DNA of 64,000 nt from Periplaneta americana. Lineage: Eukaryota > Arthropoda > Insecta > Blattodea > Blattidae. The stretch spans positions 159,314,102 to 159,378,101 of the forward strand of contig NC_091132.1 in NCBI RefSeq assembly GCF_040183065.1, in the 5' to 3' direction. A program made the position numbers and the translations under genes. How positions within the stretch are numbered: the first letter of the stretch is position 1; every line of letters begins with the position of its first letter. The notes under the pieces are model-generated. The model ran no database searches, was not told the origin of the DNA, and was given only the letters and a program-made list of their open reading frames with translations. Positions 11,250 to 21,847 of this stretch are shown piece by piece.

Positions 11250-11600
11250 TTTATGTGATTCAGGTTTCGCATATTGCGGATAGATGGCAGAACTGTGCCC
11301 CATTTTCTAGTTGCACACCACTTCGGCAGGTCACACTGTACATGATGTGTATCTGTGGAGAGTTATGTCTTGTACTAGGGTGAGTGTATGTGTAAGTATA
11401 GTATATGGAATGAGTGATGATGATGAAGATGAGAAAGAGAGAAGGAGAACCCCGGTGCCGGCACGTAGCCTACTCCTATCGAATAGCACTAAGAGGGCCG
11501 TCAAGCTTAACGCCCCTATCCGACAGACGAATCCCTAACAACAGTGACATATGCCTTCTCTTCATATGCACTGCGGAGAGATTTGAGATTTAATATTTAT
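11250..11600. repeat. Probable interspersed repeat, unclassified
   Basis: The stretch is GC-richer than its flanks, with a purine-rich segment (GATGATGAAGATGAG...) followed by a block I believe recurs in cockroach genomes. The 75-codon frame here is not convincing as a gene. Confidence 0.35.
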
Positions 11601-11744
11601 TTCTTGTAATAATGTTAATTTTACATATCTAGTATTTCAATGACGTAACTTTAATCTTAAATCCTGGAAGACTAACTTTCTTGGTGTTATGTTCGATAAG
11701 TATCTTAGTTATTCTTTCGCATGGATGACCTTTATAATGCTTTA

Positions 11745-12290
11745 AACTCAATATGGGGGGCAAAGGCTAATTGGGATTTCCTGGTCTCTGATCGGGTCAA
11801 AAACCCTGATGGAACTGATATTTAACCCTTGTGGAGAATTTCGGTGAAGTCCGGAGGGCCTAATTAGTCAAATCCACTCTCCTCACCTTCACGCTGGGGC
11901 CCCCTGGGATCTTTTAAGATGCGAAAGAGAGAGTGGTATGCGGATAGCAATGGGAGGCTACCGCATTTATATATCCCAAGAAGATGATATGATAAAAATG
12001 CCATGATGAGTCTTTCCCTGGTAAAAAACTCCGGACGTAAACTATCCCCCCAATCGGATGTCCGGGTGGGGGATACTGGGGAAGGACATGTCATGACGAA
12101 ATCCAACGGAGAGAAGAAAAGAAGATGGACAAGAAGATGGACAAGATGGACAAGAAGACTGACTTCAACGTGGCATTTGAAGACTCCGCCTGTACCAGGT
12201 AAGTTGGAAAACTTGAAGGAAACAATGAGAGGAATCAGAATGGATGTGATGGGAATATCAGAAGTGAGGTGGGAAAATCGTTTAACTTAA
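11745..12290 (+). mobile_element. 5' fragment of a LINE: untranslated leader and start of the endonuclease
   Basis: The segment up to about 12,110 looks like the leader of a non-LTR element. The frame at 12,003-12,290 then gives, at residues about 55-93, 'TWHLKTPPVPGKLENLKE' followed by 'MRGIRMDVMGISEVRWENR'. This is the familiar N-terminus of the apurinic-type (exonuclease-endonuclease-phosphatase) LINE endonuclease, usually of the form TWNV(R/K)TL..GKL..L..E...(I/V)D.(L/M)GISE.RW. The frame stops after this block and no reverse transcriptase follows, so it is a 3'-truncated or rearranged fragment. Confidence 0.65.
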
Positions 12291-13033
12291 TCCAAATTCG
12301 GATCATGTTTTATATATGCCTGAAGCTTTAAACTTCAGTTTTCTGAAAACTTTAAATTTTGAGTTGTTTCCCTTTTGAACTGGCCCGTCGATATTATGCT
12401 TGCAGGCTTGAAATCGATCTGTTATTACTTAGGCAGTCGTTTACCAATACCCCTTTCCCTTTGAGTGCTAATACCGTACACACAACAATGAAACATAGTT
12501 TATTATTAAAAAACACAATTTAAATAAATAAATAGATTTTTAACTACAAAATACACTATTACACACGTTAATAAGATACGGTAAACGCTTGTAATATCGT
12601 GATAGGAGTAATATCGTGATAGTTTGTTTGAGAATTTATTACAATTTTACGTATCGAGACAAAAATCAGTTTTTTTACGACAACGTATTAAGGATAAGTT
12701 CGTGGACAATTGGTCCTTCTCTCGCTCCGTAAAACCGTGATAAGCTATCAAACACAGTATCACGATATTACTCGTATTACAGGATTACCAACTTTTACCC
12801 TACTTCGTTTTCCTCTTTTAATATTCCTCTTACAATTTTTATTCCATTTCAATGAAATATAGCTATTATTTTTTCTTTGAAAGTATTGACAATAAAATTC
12901 GGAATGCTTTATGGTTGCTGGGTCGTTAGTAGTCAGTATCATTTAACTGTGCTTATGTTTGAATCTAAATCCCACACAGCAATCAGTATAGTGCAATGAA
13001 ACGTGAAGGCATTTCATCAAGTCTTCTAAAGCC
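12291..13033. other. No gene recognised
   Basis: AT-rich. A few short direct repeats are visible (for example TAATATCGTGATAG near 12,593-12,620). I see no coding frame I can support. Confidence 0.4.
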
Positions 13034-14430
13034 TTGTTTTTTAAGATCTTGATTTCAAGTGTTGATGGTTCACCTTGGAAACAAACACCCGCAACGAGAA
13101 TTTGCGGTATTCATTTTATTGGGAACGAGATCAGGACACCCCCAAAACTAGCATACTGTTCCCAGTATTTTTCTAAAAGATTACAAGAAAAAGACTGCCT
13201 CATCTCAACTAGCTCCCCAAAGATACGAAAGAGACGCAAAAAGAAGAAGAAAAAATGAAAATTTAAGTTTTATGGAAGGCGAATGCTCAACAAGTGTTAT
13301 TTATAAAAATTAAGTAGCCATACAGGCAGAAGTAAATGAAACTATTCTTAGTAATTTTGTTTTTTCTTTCACAACTGAATTATGTGAATTTTCTACTCAA
13401 GTGTTTATTCCATTATATGCCGAACTGAAGTCACATAAGAAATGTTATGAGAAGAGTTCAGGAACAGATGATAATATATGTTTAATGAAATGCAAGATTT
13501 CCGAGATTATTCTACAATAAAATATGAGCAAGAACTACCAGACTTAATGGGAGTGGCATTTGTGGTTTTGAATATATTGTTAAAATTGCTGCCAATTGAA
13601 ACACAATCATACCCGTAGAATCATAATAGGAAATATTTCCAATTCTATCATTTAACCCAAAAATAGCTACCATAGATAGTCGAAACGCCCTAAGATGTAG
13701 ACCATACATATTCTTTTCTTTCCATTTTTATTAGTGGATTTCACATCGAAAGCTTTCGAAAAATTCTGTCCAAGAGTAAGATTAGTAAAGAAAATCGTCT
13801 ACTCATATTTTTAAATTAAAATGAAAACTGGATTGTCGTATTCTGCTGTGAGGGTGATGTTCGGAGTTAATCGTACAATTATAATTATGATATATTTTTA
13901 CCGCCACTTTAATGTTGTTGGCATCCACAATGGTTACTGTAATTTTGGGTTTTGGCCTAGCAGAGAAAGTATTCAGGAAACAATGCCTGCAATATTGAAA
14001 AATGTAGAGTGACAATTAATTGTTCAAAAGTGGAACAGCCACCCAACGTGGATCAGATGGTGGCCTTCAAATCTAAATGCTAACATGGCAGATCGAGTGA
14101 CACATTCATGACAACTGATTGCGGATTATTGGCGTTATTAGAAGGTGGTGATGAAATCAGGTTTTCCCGGAATAATAACAAACCTCTCCGATAAAGGGAT
14201 CATGTTGTTACTCCACCGTATCTGCATGATGGTAAATTAACAGCTGAAGAAGTCGAAACTACTTACAGCGTTGCCAGTGTTCGAATTCATGTTGAAAGGT
14301 GCATTCAGCAAATTAAAATATACAGTATAACACTTTACACAAACTATCAATTGAACTACTTCCGCATGTTGATCTTGTTTATTCAACTGTCCAAAGAGAA
14401 GTCTGAACCTCACAAGTGATACCAACAAGG
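13034..14430 (+). mobile_element. Relic of a THAP/DDE DNA transposon (ISL2EU-like)
   Basis: Two blocks of one broken transposase are visible. At 13,034-13,258 the frame shows the end of a THAP zinc-finger DNA-binding domain: 'PWKQTPATRICGIHFIGNE', with the Trp-Pro..Cys..His-Phe spacing. At about 13,810-14,015 'MKTGLSYSAVRVMFGVNRT' (a helix-turn-helix) precedes 'FWPSRESIQETMP'. Fragments that follow in shifting frames include 'LLALLEGGDE', 'LHDGKLTAEEVE' and 'ASVRIHVERC' (14,222-14,310), all typical of the DDE_Tnp_4 catalytic region. Several stops and frameshifts, and loss of the central catalytic part, make it a fossil. Terminal repeats were not found by eye. Confidence 0.7.
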
Positions 14431-14465
14431 CACCACCTATGAGGGAACTAGGCCAGAATATCATG

Positions 14466-15207
14466 GGGTAGGGTGATCAGTTCCTTTTCCCTTCCATTGC
14501 ATATATCGCCGACTAGCTACAAATTACATTAGTCAGACTTCATATGCATACAAACAATATTGCTCTTCCTCTGACACATATCGTCAAGTGAGTTGTACAG
14601 CCTGATAACAGATGTACATATCAGCCAGAACCTCAACCAGGGGTAGTTTGTTGATGATATTGTTCATATGTGTTGTGTTTTAGAGAATTTGCAGACGCTC
14701 ATTATTCAGGAAGTGTAATTAAGACTACTTTTAGAATTAAATCACATTAAAATACGTAATTTATAGAGACATTATACACACATAAATATTACACACGTCA
14801 TGACATCAAATATAAGTATATCAATGTTTTCGTAATATGACTGTTTACCCTCATTCAATGGTCTGAAATCTGATTTAAATGCCAAACAACTACACTGCTA
14901 TTTCAGGAACTTTGTAGTTAACATTTTACACTTCTCTAGCAGTACTGAACTTTCCCCTGAGTCTATTAAATAATTAAAGACTGGAGATTTGCTGAGTTTG
15001 CAGTGAAAGACCTGCCCTTGGGCAGAACACTATGAATCAATGAACCCATTCTTACTAATACTACAACTTTTTATCGGCAGAAAGCCGCATGTAATTTCTG
15101 TATCACACATGACTAGTGAATGACTGCGAGCCTGTAATTAATTAGGAATTGAGACACTGCGCGGCGCCACCAGTACGATTTTGAGACCCATGCACGGTGC
15201 CTATACC
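14466..15207. other. No gene recognised
   Basis: AT-rich sequence without a supported coding frame, RNA gene or transposon. Confidence 0.4.
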
Positions 15208-15389
15208 ACAGTCTAGTATATACAGTCACGAAGCTTGAGTTGTGAGGGTGCTAGGAACAATAGACTGTGCTGGTACTATTTCGCATTGTCTGTAATGAGG
15301 CAATATTAACGATCCTAGTGGTGAGCAACTATCTAATGTTTGCATATTTACTACATATTGAGCTTCGCGACTGTATATACTAGACTGTG
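15208..15389. repeat. Short fold-back (MITE-like) element
   Basis: The ends are inverted repeats of about 30 bases. The left arm CACAGTCTAGTATATACAGT... (15,208-15,237) matches the reverse complement of 15,360-15,389 with one or two differences. The 182-bp element has no coding capacity. It could be a miniature inverted-repeat transposon; I did not identify a target duplication. Confidence 0.6.
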
Positions 15390-15833
15390 CTTCAACGTTG
15401 ACTATGAAGCTGCTGAACAAGCATGTCCATAAGCAAAAGTTTTAATATTGTAATTTCAAGTTATCATAATACATAAATTACTTATTATTAGGAATTTTAT
15501 ACAACCAAGTCACTATCCAATGCAGAAAGAGAGAAAGGCTAACTTTATTTATAAATAGGCCTATGTAGATAAATTAACGTGGAACAACCTTAAGTGAAAT
15601 ATTCATAATTATCATGAAATAATGTTATTTAATTATTATGTCTATTTACAATCCCCTAGTTACTTTCTTCTCACTAGGTATGGGAGGTAACTTGGACATG
15701 GAGTTCTATCTCCTTGGCCCCCAAACACCTTCATTGCATGTAAAGACGACACCTTTACATTCTTTAGGAAACGTAAATTTGATTACTTTGCTCCAAAATA
15801 TGACGGCCTTCCCTCACACTCTTCACCACATAA
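15390..15833. other. No gene recognised; flank of the Harbinger element
   Basis: About 15,795-15,822 resembles, in inverted orientation, 19,665-19,692 on the other side of the transposon (shared GGCCGTCATRTTTTGGAGC). This may be an older inverted duplication into which the element inserted. No gene is supported. Confidence 0.35.
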
Positions 15834-15882
15834 GGATCCTTGCACACGAGCGACTTTTAGCTGCCAAGGTCGACTGCAAAAA
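15834..15882 (+). repeat. Left terminal inverted repeat of the Harbinger element
   Basis: Pairs with 19,496-19,544 in inverted orientation with only a few mismatches, and is preceded by TAA. Confidence 0.75.
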
Positions 15883-16079
15883 ACAGTTGACCTTAGCGGC
15901 TTGTCACGGGGATGCAGTCGGTAATGTATTTAAATGAAAAACATAGGTTGCTTTACACACGAGCGCTGACCCCGACGGCAGACTCACAGTCGGTCCCCGC
16001 GACCGGCGGCAGCGTTTTCTGCTTACACAAGGACGAATTTTAGCCGCCAAGATCGGCGACACGCAGTGGTTCAGAATAT

Positions 16080-16454
16080 AAATTTATCTGGATATAATTA
16101 ATGTCTTTTCTCCTATTTAACAGATATTCATGAAACTTTGTATAGTAGTTACACGTAGTATATTTGTTTTGTATATAAACTTTGATAACGTTTTTATAAG
16201 GGAAACTACCCCTTATAGGGTGCATGTAGGGAAAATTAATAACTTTTCTCCTATGTAACAGATTTTCATAAAAACTTTGTGTAATAGTTTCGAGTAGTAT
16301 ATTTGTTTTGTATACAAACTCTGATTACTTTGGTACAAGGGGAAGTACTCCTTACAGAGGGTGTATTTAGAGAAAAATTAATAACTTTTCTCCTATTTAA
16401 CAGATTTTCATAAATCTCTGTGCAATAGTTTCGGGTAGTATATTTGTTTTGTAT
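16080..16454 (+). repeat. ~138-bp tandem satellite, part 1
   Basis: About 2.7 copies of an AT-rich monomer with landmarks TTAATAACTTTTCTCC, AACAGATTTTCAT, GTAGTATATTTGTTTTGTAT and GGAAACTACCCCTTATAGGG. Copies are diverged by perhaps 15-20 percent. The array resumes at 17,886 after a LINE insertion. Confidence 0.8.
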
Positions 16455-17885
16455 TTGAAAAGAAGAAGGAGAAGACTAACGTAGTAACTTTCGAGGAATA
16501 TCACTTTTGTTGCCGTCGTACAAAATTGTGTCGAATATTCTTTTGAGAAGATAAACTCCATATGTAGATGAAATTATTTGGGATCATCAGTGTGGTTTTA
16601 GGCGTAATAGATCAACTATTGACCAGATATTTTGTATTCGACAGATAATGGAGAAAAAATGGGAGTATAAGGGTACAGTGCATCAGTTATTCATAGATTT
16701 CAAAAAGGCATATGACTTGGTTAAGAGAGAAGTTTTATATAATATTCTTATTGAATTTGGTATCCCAAGAAACTTGTTCGATTAATTAAAATGTGTCTCA
16801 GTGAAACTTACAGCAGAGTTCGTATAGGTCAGTTTCTGTCAGATGCGTTTCCAATTCACTGTGGACTAAAGCAAGGAGATGCACTATCACGTTACTTTTT
16901 AACTTTTCTTTGAAAAATATTGGAGTGCAAGAGGTCAAATGACTTCATTGTCAAATGCCTGGCATTAGAAAACAACAACAACTTTTCAACTTTGCTCTAG
17001 AGTATGCCATTAGGAAAGTCCAGGATAACAGAGAGGGTTTGGAATTGAACGGGTTATATCAGCTGCTTGTCTATGTGGATGACGTGAATATGTTTGGAGA
17101 AAATTCACAAACGATTAGGGAAAACACGGGGATTTTACTTGAAGCAAGAAAAGAGATAGGTTTGGAAGTAAATCCCGAAAAGACAAAGTATATGATTATG
17201 TCTCGTGACGAGAATATTGTACGAAATGGAAACATAAAAATTGGAAATTTATCTTTTGAAGAGGTGGAGAAGTTCAAATATCTTGGCGCAACAGTAACAA
17301 ATATAAATGATACTCGGGAGGAAATTAAACACAGAATAAATATGGGAAATGGCTGTTATTATTCGGTTGAGAAGCTCTTATCATCCAGTCTGCTGTCAAA
17401 AAGTCTGAAAGTTAGAATGTATAAAACAGTTATATTATCGGTTGTTCTTTATGGTTGTGAAACTTAGACTCTCACTTTGAGAGAGGAACACAGGTTAAGA
17501 GTATTTGAGAATAAGGTGCTTAGGAAAATGTTTGGGGCTAAGAGGGATAAAGTTACAGAGAATGGAGAAAGTTACACAACACAGAACTGCACGCATTGTA
17601 TTCTTCACGTGACATAATTACGAACATTAAATCCAGACGTTTGAGATGGGCTGGGCATGTAGCACGTATGGGCGAATCCAGGAATGCATATAGAGTGTTA
17701 GTAGGGAGGCCGGAGGGAAAAAGACCTTTAGGGAGACCGAGACGTAGATGGGAGGATAATATTAAAATGGATTTGAGGGAGGTGGGATATGATGATAGAG
17801 AATGGATTAATCTTGCTCATAATAGGGACCAATGGCGGACTTATGTGAGGGCGGCAATGAACCTCCGGATTCCTTAAAAGCCAGT
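16455..17885 (+). pseudogene. 5'-truncated LINE reverse transcriptase (cockroach RTE-like family)
   Basis: Fragments in several frames rebuild a known cockroach LINE order. RT fingers/palm shows 'DHQCGFRRNRST' and 'LFIDFKKAYDLV' (about 16,576-16,720, first catalytic Asp), then 'GLKQGDALS' (about 16,865-16,890). At 16,955-17,467 come '[13 protein letters not shown]' (catalytic box YVDD, about 17,066-17,104), '[15 protein letters not shown]', '[10 protein letters not shown]' and 'VVLYGCET' before a stop. The C-terminus at 17,596-17,877 has 'RLRWAGHVARMGESRNAYRV', 'RPLGRPRRRWEDN' and 'MNLRIP'. Stops at 16,783 and 17,465 plus frame changes kill it. The sequence begins in the middle of the RT, the usual LINE 5' truncation. 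AGTATATTTGTTTT flanks both sides (16,437 and 17,890) but also belongs to the satellite monomer, so it cannot be claimed as a target duplication. Confidence 0.9.
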
Positions 17886-18625
17886 AAGCAGTATATTTGT
17901 TTTATATACAAACTGAATACGTTGGTAGATGGGAAACTACACCTTAAGGGGGTGTATTTAGAGAAAAATTAATAACTTTTCTTCTATCTAACAGATTTTC
18001 ATGAAAAGTTGTACAGTAGTTATAGGTTGTATATTGGTTTTGTATACAAACTCCGATTACGCTTGTATAAAGGAAACTACCCTTTATAGGGGCTGAATTT
18101 ATAGAAAAATTAACAACTACTCGTATTATTAATTTTTCTCCATTTTAACAGATTTTCATTAAAAACTTTGTACAGTAGTTACAGGTAGTATATTTGTTTT
18201 GTACAGCAAATCTTGTTACGTTTGAGGGAAACTACCCCTTATAAGGGGCGCATTTAGAGGAAATTAATAACGTTTCTTCTATCTAACAGATTTTCGTTAA
18301 AATTTACACAGTAGTTATAGGCAGTACATTTGTTTTATATACAAACTCTAACTATACTTATGTAAAAGAAACTGTCTCATTGTAGGGGTGAATTTAGATA
18401 AAATTAGTACCTTTTCTCATATGAAACAGATTTTCATAAAAATTGTACGTTAGTTAAGGGTAACATATTTGCTTTGTATACAAGCTTTAATTATATTTTT
18501 GTAAAACAAACTACCCCATTATAGGGGTGAAATTAGATAAATTTAATAAGTTCACTTCTATCTATCAGATTATGATCAAACTTTGTACAGTAGTTAGAGG
18601 TAAAATATTTATTTTGTAACAAGAG
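17886..18625 (+). repeat. ~138-bp tandem satellite, part 2
   Basis: About 5.3 further copies of the monomer seen at 16,080-16,454. The block like GAAACTACCCCTTATAGGGG recurs near 17,930, 18,072, 18,228, 18,365 and 18,504, spacing 137-158 bases. Confidence 0.8.
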
Positions 18626-18811
18626 GCAAAAGTTAGTGGAGTAGGCTTTATGGCAGCTGACATGTACGCTCTTTTTATTTTGTGACACGTTTCGGTGTAG
18701 TAATTGTAATTTCCTCGACAAAATTAGCAGTATCTCTCTTTCCCTGATCTGTCAAGCTTATCTGTGTAAGAAAGAGAAGTTACTCCTTTTTTGTGACTGC
18801 AATGTGTGTGG

Positions 18812-19052
18812 TAATTTAACGACGTTGTATCAAATACTAAGTAATTTAGCGTCGATGGGATTGGTTTTAGCGAGATGTTATTTGACGAGATGAGACCGAG
18901 ATTCGCCATAGATTACCTGACACTCGCCTTACGGTTGAAAAATCTCGGAAAAAATCCAACCAGGTAATCAGTCCAAGCGGAAATCGAACCCACGCCCAAC
19001 TGCAACTCCAGATCAACAGGCGAGCACCTCAGTCGACTGACGCCGGTGGCCT
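18812..19052 (-). mobile_element. tRNA-derived SINE inserted in the Harbinger element
   Basis: On the minus strand it opens with a tRNA-like head at about 19,052 and a B box GGTTCGATTTCC (complement at 18,979-18,990). Next comes a body with GATTACCTGGTTGG and GTCAGGTAATCTATGGCGAA, ending near 18,812 at CAACGTCGTTAAATTACC. I recall this family as abundant in cockroaches. It interrupts the transposase remnant on the same strand. Confidence 0.75.
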
Positions 19053-19107
19053 GCAATATGTTCCTAGCTTTCCTTCTCTCAGACCTTTCAGAAGCTTCAG
19101 AAAAAGG

Positions 19108-19475
19108 TTTCCTAGGTCTGCACCGTCTGTCACTTTTTCCAACAGATGATCGAATGATAATCCTGACATTCTGAAATAGTGAAGAAAATTATCTCCATAG
19201 GTACGAAGCTCGTGAAAAATACAGTGAAATTGGCCATACTGCGCTCATTGAATGAGAATCCGGTGTATCCGATATTTTCTATGTTTAACACTTATTTTTC
19301 TAGGACGGAGAAGAAATAATAAAAGTAGTTCTTCCTCGATGTGCATTATTATAATGCGAGTGAAAATGACACACCTTTTGCAGTTCGACTGCCGCCGGAA
19401 CCGACGACACACAACGCCCGTATCAACTGTAGAGTCGCTCTTGTCAACTGCGTCTGCCGTCGAAGAACCGCTCAT
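19108..19475 (-). pseudogene. PIF/Harbinger transposase, N-terminal fragment
   Basis: The minus-strand frame 19,475-19,245 and its continuation below 19,245 give 'MHIEEELLLLFLLRPRK', then 'YRIHRILIQ', a stop, 'QYGQFHCIFHEL' and a degraded match to the usual 'F..YFRMS...FD.LL' block. This is the standard start of Harbinger-type transposases (acidic helix, basic stretch, 'W..P....R...GEF..L..EL'). Stops at about 19,244 and below, plus the SINE at 19,052, truncate it. The catalytic DDE region is absent. Confidence 0.7.
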
Positions 19476-19495
19476 GTCGGCAGCAAACCGATTGC

Positions 19496-19544
19496 TTTTT
19501 GCAGTCGACCTTGGCGGCTAAAAGTCGCTCGTGTGGAAGGGCCC
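19496..19544 (-). repeat. Right terminal inverted repeat of the Harbinger element
   Basis: Reverse complement of the left end, followed by the TAA target duplication. Confidence 0.75.
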
Positions 19545-19547
19545 TAA

Positions 19548-19985
19548 GGAACGAGCAAGGGATAAACACTTAGCTCAGTTGCCAATTCTTGAAGTTATTG
19601 TCATATTTCATTTCTGCCACGTGCCTAAGACTTGAGGAGAAGATGGGAATTTACCAATTTCTGGAAGAAAGGCCGTCATGTTTTGGAGCAAGATATCCCT
19701 CATCATTATTAAAATCTAAAAAGCGTCACATTCCAGTACAATGCCCCGAAATTTTCGCATGTTATGCATCGTGTGAATATTGGATGAAAGAGTTATAAGA
19801 GTTATAGTGACAAAATTTTCTCCAAAGAACTTTTAATTGCACAACTGAACAACACTGCACAACACAGCATGTCTTAGTAGTCTACTTTAGTGTAACGTTT
19901 ATTGTTATAATTGTTAGTGTAACGTTTATTGTTATAATTGCAACTAACAAACAATAAAATTACAAGAAATGGATAAGAAATAAAG
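19548..19985. other. Unassigned; contains a short tandem duplication
   Basis: A 27-base unit beginning AGTGTAACGTTTATTG is duplicated in tandem near 19,889-19,942. The rest is AT-rich with no supported gene. Confidence 0.5.
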
Positions 19986-20150
19986 AGAACTGAGCGACTT
20001 GGCTCAAACGGTAGTGTTCGAAACTAGTATTCGGAAGGCCCCGGGTTCAAATCCCGTGCTCAGTCAAACGTTTTTCATGGTTTCCCTCCGCCACGAAGGC
20101 ACATGCCAGATTGGAAATTTACATAGGCCTGCCATGATTCTTGATCTCCT
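19986..20150 (+). mobile_element. tRNA-derived SINE (tRNA-like head)
   Basis: 19,988-20,066 folds roughly as a tRNA: a 7-bp acceptor stem ACTGAGC/GCTCAGT, an A box TGGCTCAAACGG, a 5-bp arm with a 7-base loop, and a B box GGTTCAAATCC. The anticodon loop lacks the invariant U before the anticodon and the T arm has a mismatch, so I read it as a SINE head rather than a working tRNA gene. A body with CCTCCGCCACGAAGGC and ACATAGGCCTGCC follows, as in cockroach SINEs I recall. Confidence 0.6.
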
Positions 20151-20287
20151 TAATCACTAATATTATAAACATTAAAACAAAATGTAAATCAGTTACATGA
20201 ACGTAAGCCATCTATAACACACGACAATAAAAACAGACACAGAACAAAGATCCACGCGCTACTGATATAGCCAAACATCCTACACAC

Positions 20288-21110
20288 GCGATATGACGAA
20301 ATTAACACAGGCGTAAAACAGGATTGCGGTCTTTCCCACCTGTTTATAATGCACAAGAATGAAATTCTTCAGGAATGGAGACAAATGCGACATGATCAGT
20401 TGCAGATAAACAGAAATTTAAAAATTGGTTCATTGATATTTGCAGTATTTGCACATGACCTGGTTTCAATAGCACCTACAGAAAATCATTTACAGTATTC
20501 AGTACATAATTTAAATATAATTGCAAAACAATATAGCATGGAAATAAATACAGAAGAAAAGCGACGAAGTTATGGCCTTCTGGGAAAAATATTCTCTTCC
20601 GCGTAAAATACGTTTAGAATGCAAAATTTTAGAAAGACAAGGATTTTACATATCTTGGCTACAAATTAATATTTGATATTGATTTGAATATGACCAAAAT
20701 TGTAAAATACTCCAAAACTATGGGAATAATCAACAGGGTAATGAAACCTTCCATGGCACAGGAAATCACTAGAATACGCCTTTAATGAACCTTGTGCTCT
20801 GATATAGCATTGAGGCATGGGTATTAAGGCGGGTGGCTGAAAGCAGAATAACAGTAACTAAATTAGGCTTATGCGAAGAACAGCCTGATATACAAACTGG
20901 AACCATGAACGCAACGACGAATTATGGAATAACTCGGTCTGGAATCAGTATTCCATTTCATATAGAAATATCAGAGCTGGATGAGCCATTTGCGATGAAT
21001 GAGATCCACAGAATGCGAAAAGCTATAGTTCACTGTCAGTCCCATGGGAAGAGATCTCTGAGACGTCCCAAAGAGTTGAAGAGTAAATTCCTCTTTATTA
21101 TGAGATCGTA
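20288..21110 (+). pseudogene. Decayed non-LTR reverse transcriptase fragment, copy 1
   Basis: Near 20,295-20,606 the translation gives 'INTGVKQDCGLSHLF' (the RT template-grip block, normally INTGV.QG..LSP.LF). Next come 'EILQEW', 'LIFAVFAHDLVSIA' (the catalytic FADD box degraded to FAHD) and 'NLNIIAKQYSMEINTEE'. About 20,630-21,090 is the decayed C-terminal connection, ending 'GKRSLRRPKE'. Stops and loss of the second catalytic Asp show it is dead. The C-terminal part is present again at 22,255-22,745 as half of a tandem genomic duplication. Confidence 0.7.
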
Positions 21111-21626
21111 ATAGGCCACATGGCCTAATAGGCTAAATGTTTGGATGAATATGATGATGAAGTCAGGTAGGTAGTGGTGTTTGGGAATGTTTCTTGTTGT
21201 ACAGTAACTAAATGGAACAAAAGCATAGTGTGCTTGTTTTGGTTTTTCCACACCCACATTGCATATGCAAGGAATTTCCCGCCATCGGGTACAGTTAAGA
21301 GAAAACATATTATGTGATTACAAATAATTTAGAAAATTGTTGTTTTCACAAAATATTCTAATTTGGGGCTTCATGACACAAAAATCTAAGATACGTTACA
21401 TTGCATGCTCATTAGTGTATTATATACACGATCGCCTGAAATATGAAAAAATAGTATGTACAATTAATTTGGAATATTCGTCATTACAATCGTTCAAAAT
21501 GTGTATAAATTGATTTTGTATTACTTCCAAATGAACAGCAAAAGTATGCAGTTGCATACGAATCCTCCTATTAATAACCCATTCACTGAAAGCCAGTGAA
21601 TACATTGATACATGCTTAACGATCAA

Positions 21627-21646
21627 GTTTATTTTGCTTCTTGCAG
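21627..21646 (+). other. 3' splice acceptor of exon 21,647
   Basis: A pyrimidine-rich TTTATTTTGCTTCTTGCAG. It aligns with the acceptor at 23,257 in the duplicated copy. Confidence 0.65.
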
Positions 21647-21847
21647 AGGTGAAGGAAGTCAAGGATGACTATCGAAATATCCCCATCCTGAAGGCCATAC
21701 CATCCATGCCAAATCTCATGGCAGCTCGCATGCCAACACCATCATTGGAACACCTACCAGCAGAAGAAGAAGCTGAGGAAGGAATAACGAAGATTGTCTG
21801 CTGGTCCTTTTTAAGAAATTTATTTCGTAGACGTCGTCTTTTTAGGC
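21647..21847 (+). CDS. Candidate 67-codon exon preceding the giant repeat exon
   Basis: The exon is 201 nt, bounded by a good acceptor and a perfect GTAAGT donor. Read in phase 1 it is open throughout: an acidic/mixed start (EVKEVKDDYRN), a Pro/Met-bearing stretch (IPSMPNLMAARMPTP), an acidic run (PAEEEAEEG) and a basic, hydrophobic end (VCWSFLRNLFRRRRLFRR). Both ends are phase 1, so splicing to the acceptor at 23,258 continues directly into the long Pro-rich frame. Unspliced, the frame stops at TAA 21,853-21,855, inside the donor. The start codon must lie in an earlier exon that I could not identify. I recognise no family; the FRRRRLFRR end could be a nuclear-localisation-type basic cluster, which is speculation. 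Confidence 0.5.

Larger units (their letters stand above)
15834..19544 (-). mobile_element. PIF/Harbinger DNA transposon, non-autonomous, with nested insertions
   Basis: The two ends are inverted repeats of ~49 bp: 15,834-15,882 and 19,496-19,544 share CACACGAGCGACTTTTAGC, CCAAGGTCGACTGCAAAAA and flanking bases. Outside each end sits TAA (15,831-15,833 and 19,545-19,547), the 3-bp TWA target duplication expected of PIF/Harbinger. A minus-strand transposase N-terminus lies just inside the right end. The catalytic DDE part is gone; the interior is taken up by a ~138-bp tandem array, a LINE and a SINE. A second terminal-repeat-like stretch at about 16,020-16,060 (ATTTTAGCCGCCAAGATCGG) hints at rearrangement or a nested miniature relative. 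Confidence 0.75.

Noticed and set aside
11311..11538. 75-codon frame with an acidic DDDEDEKERRR stretch as a gene
   Set aside because: Lies in what looks like an interspersed repeat, has no splice context, and the acidic run comes from GAT/GAA simple sequence.
12195..12200. GTAAGT donor at the LINE fragment
   Set aside because: It falls within the endonuclease coding match, where the reading continues through it.
15638..15937. 99-codon plus-strand frame
   Set aside because: It crosses into the Harbinger terminal repeat and has no family resemblance.
19988..20066. Functional tRNA gene
   Set aside because: Acceptor stem and both promoter boxes are present, but the anticodon loop is non-canonical, the T arm is mismatched and a SINE body follows.
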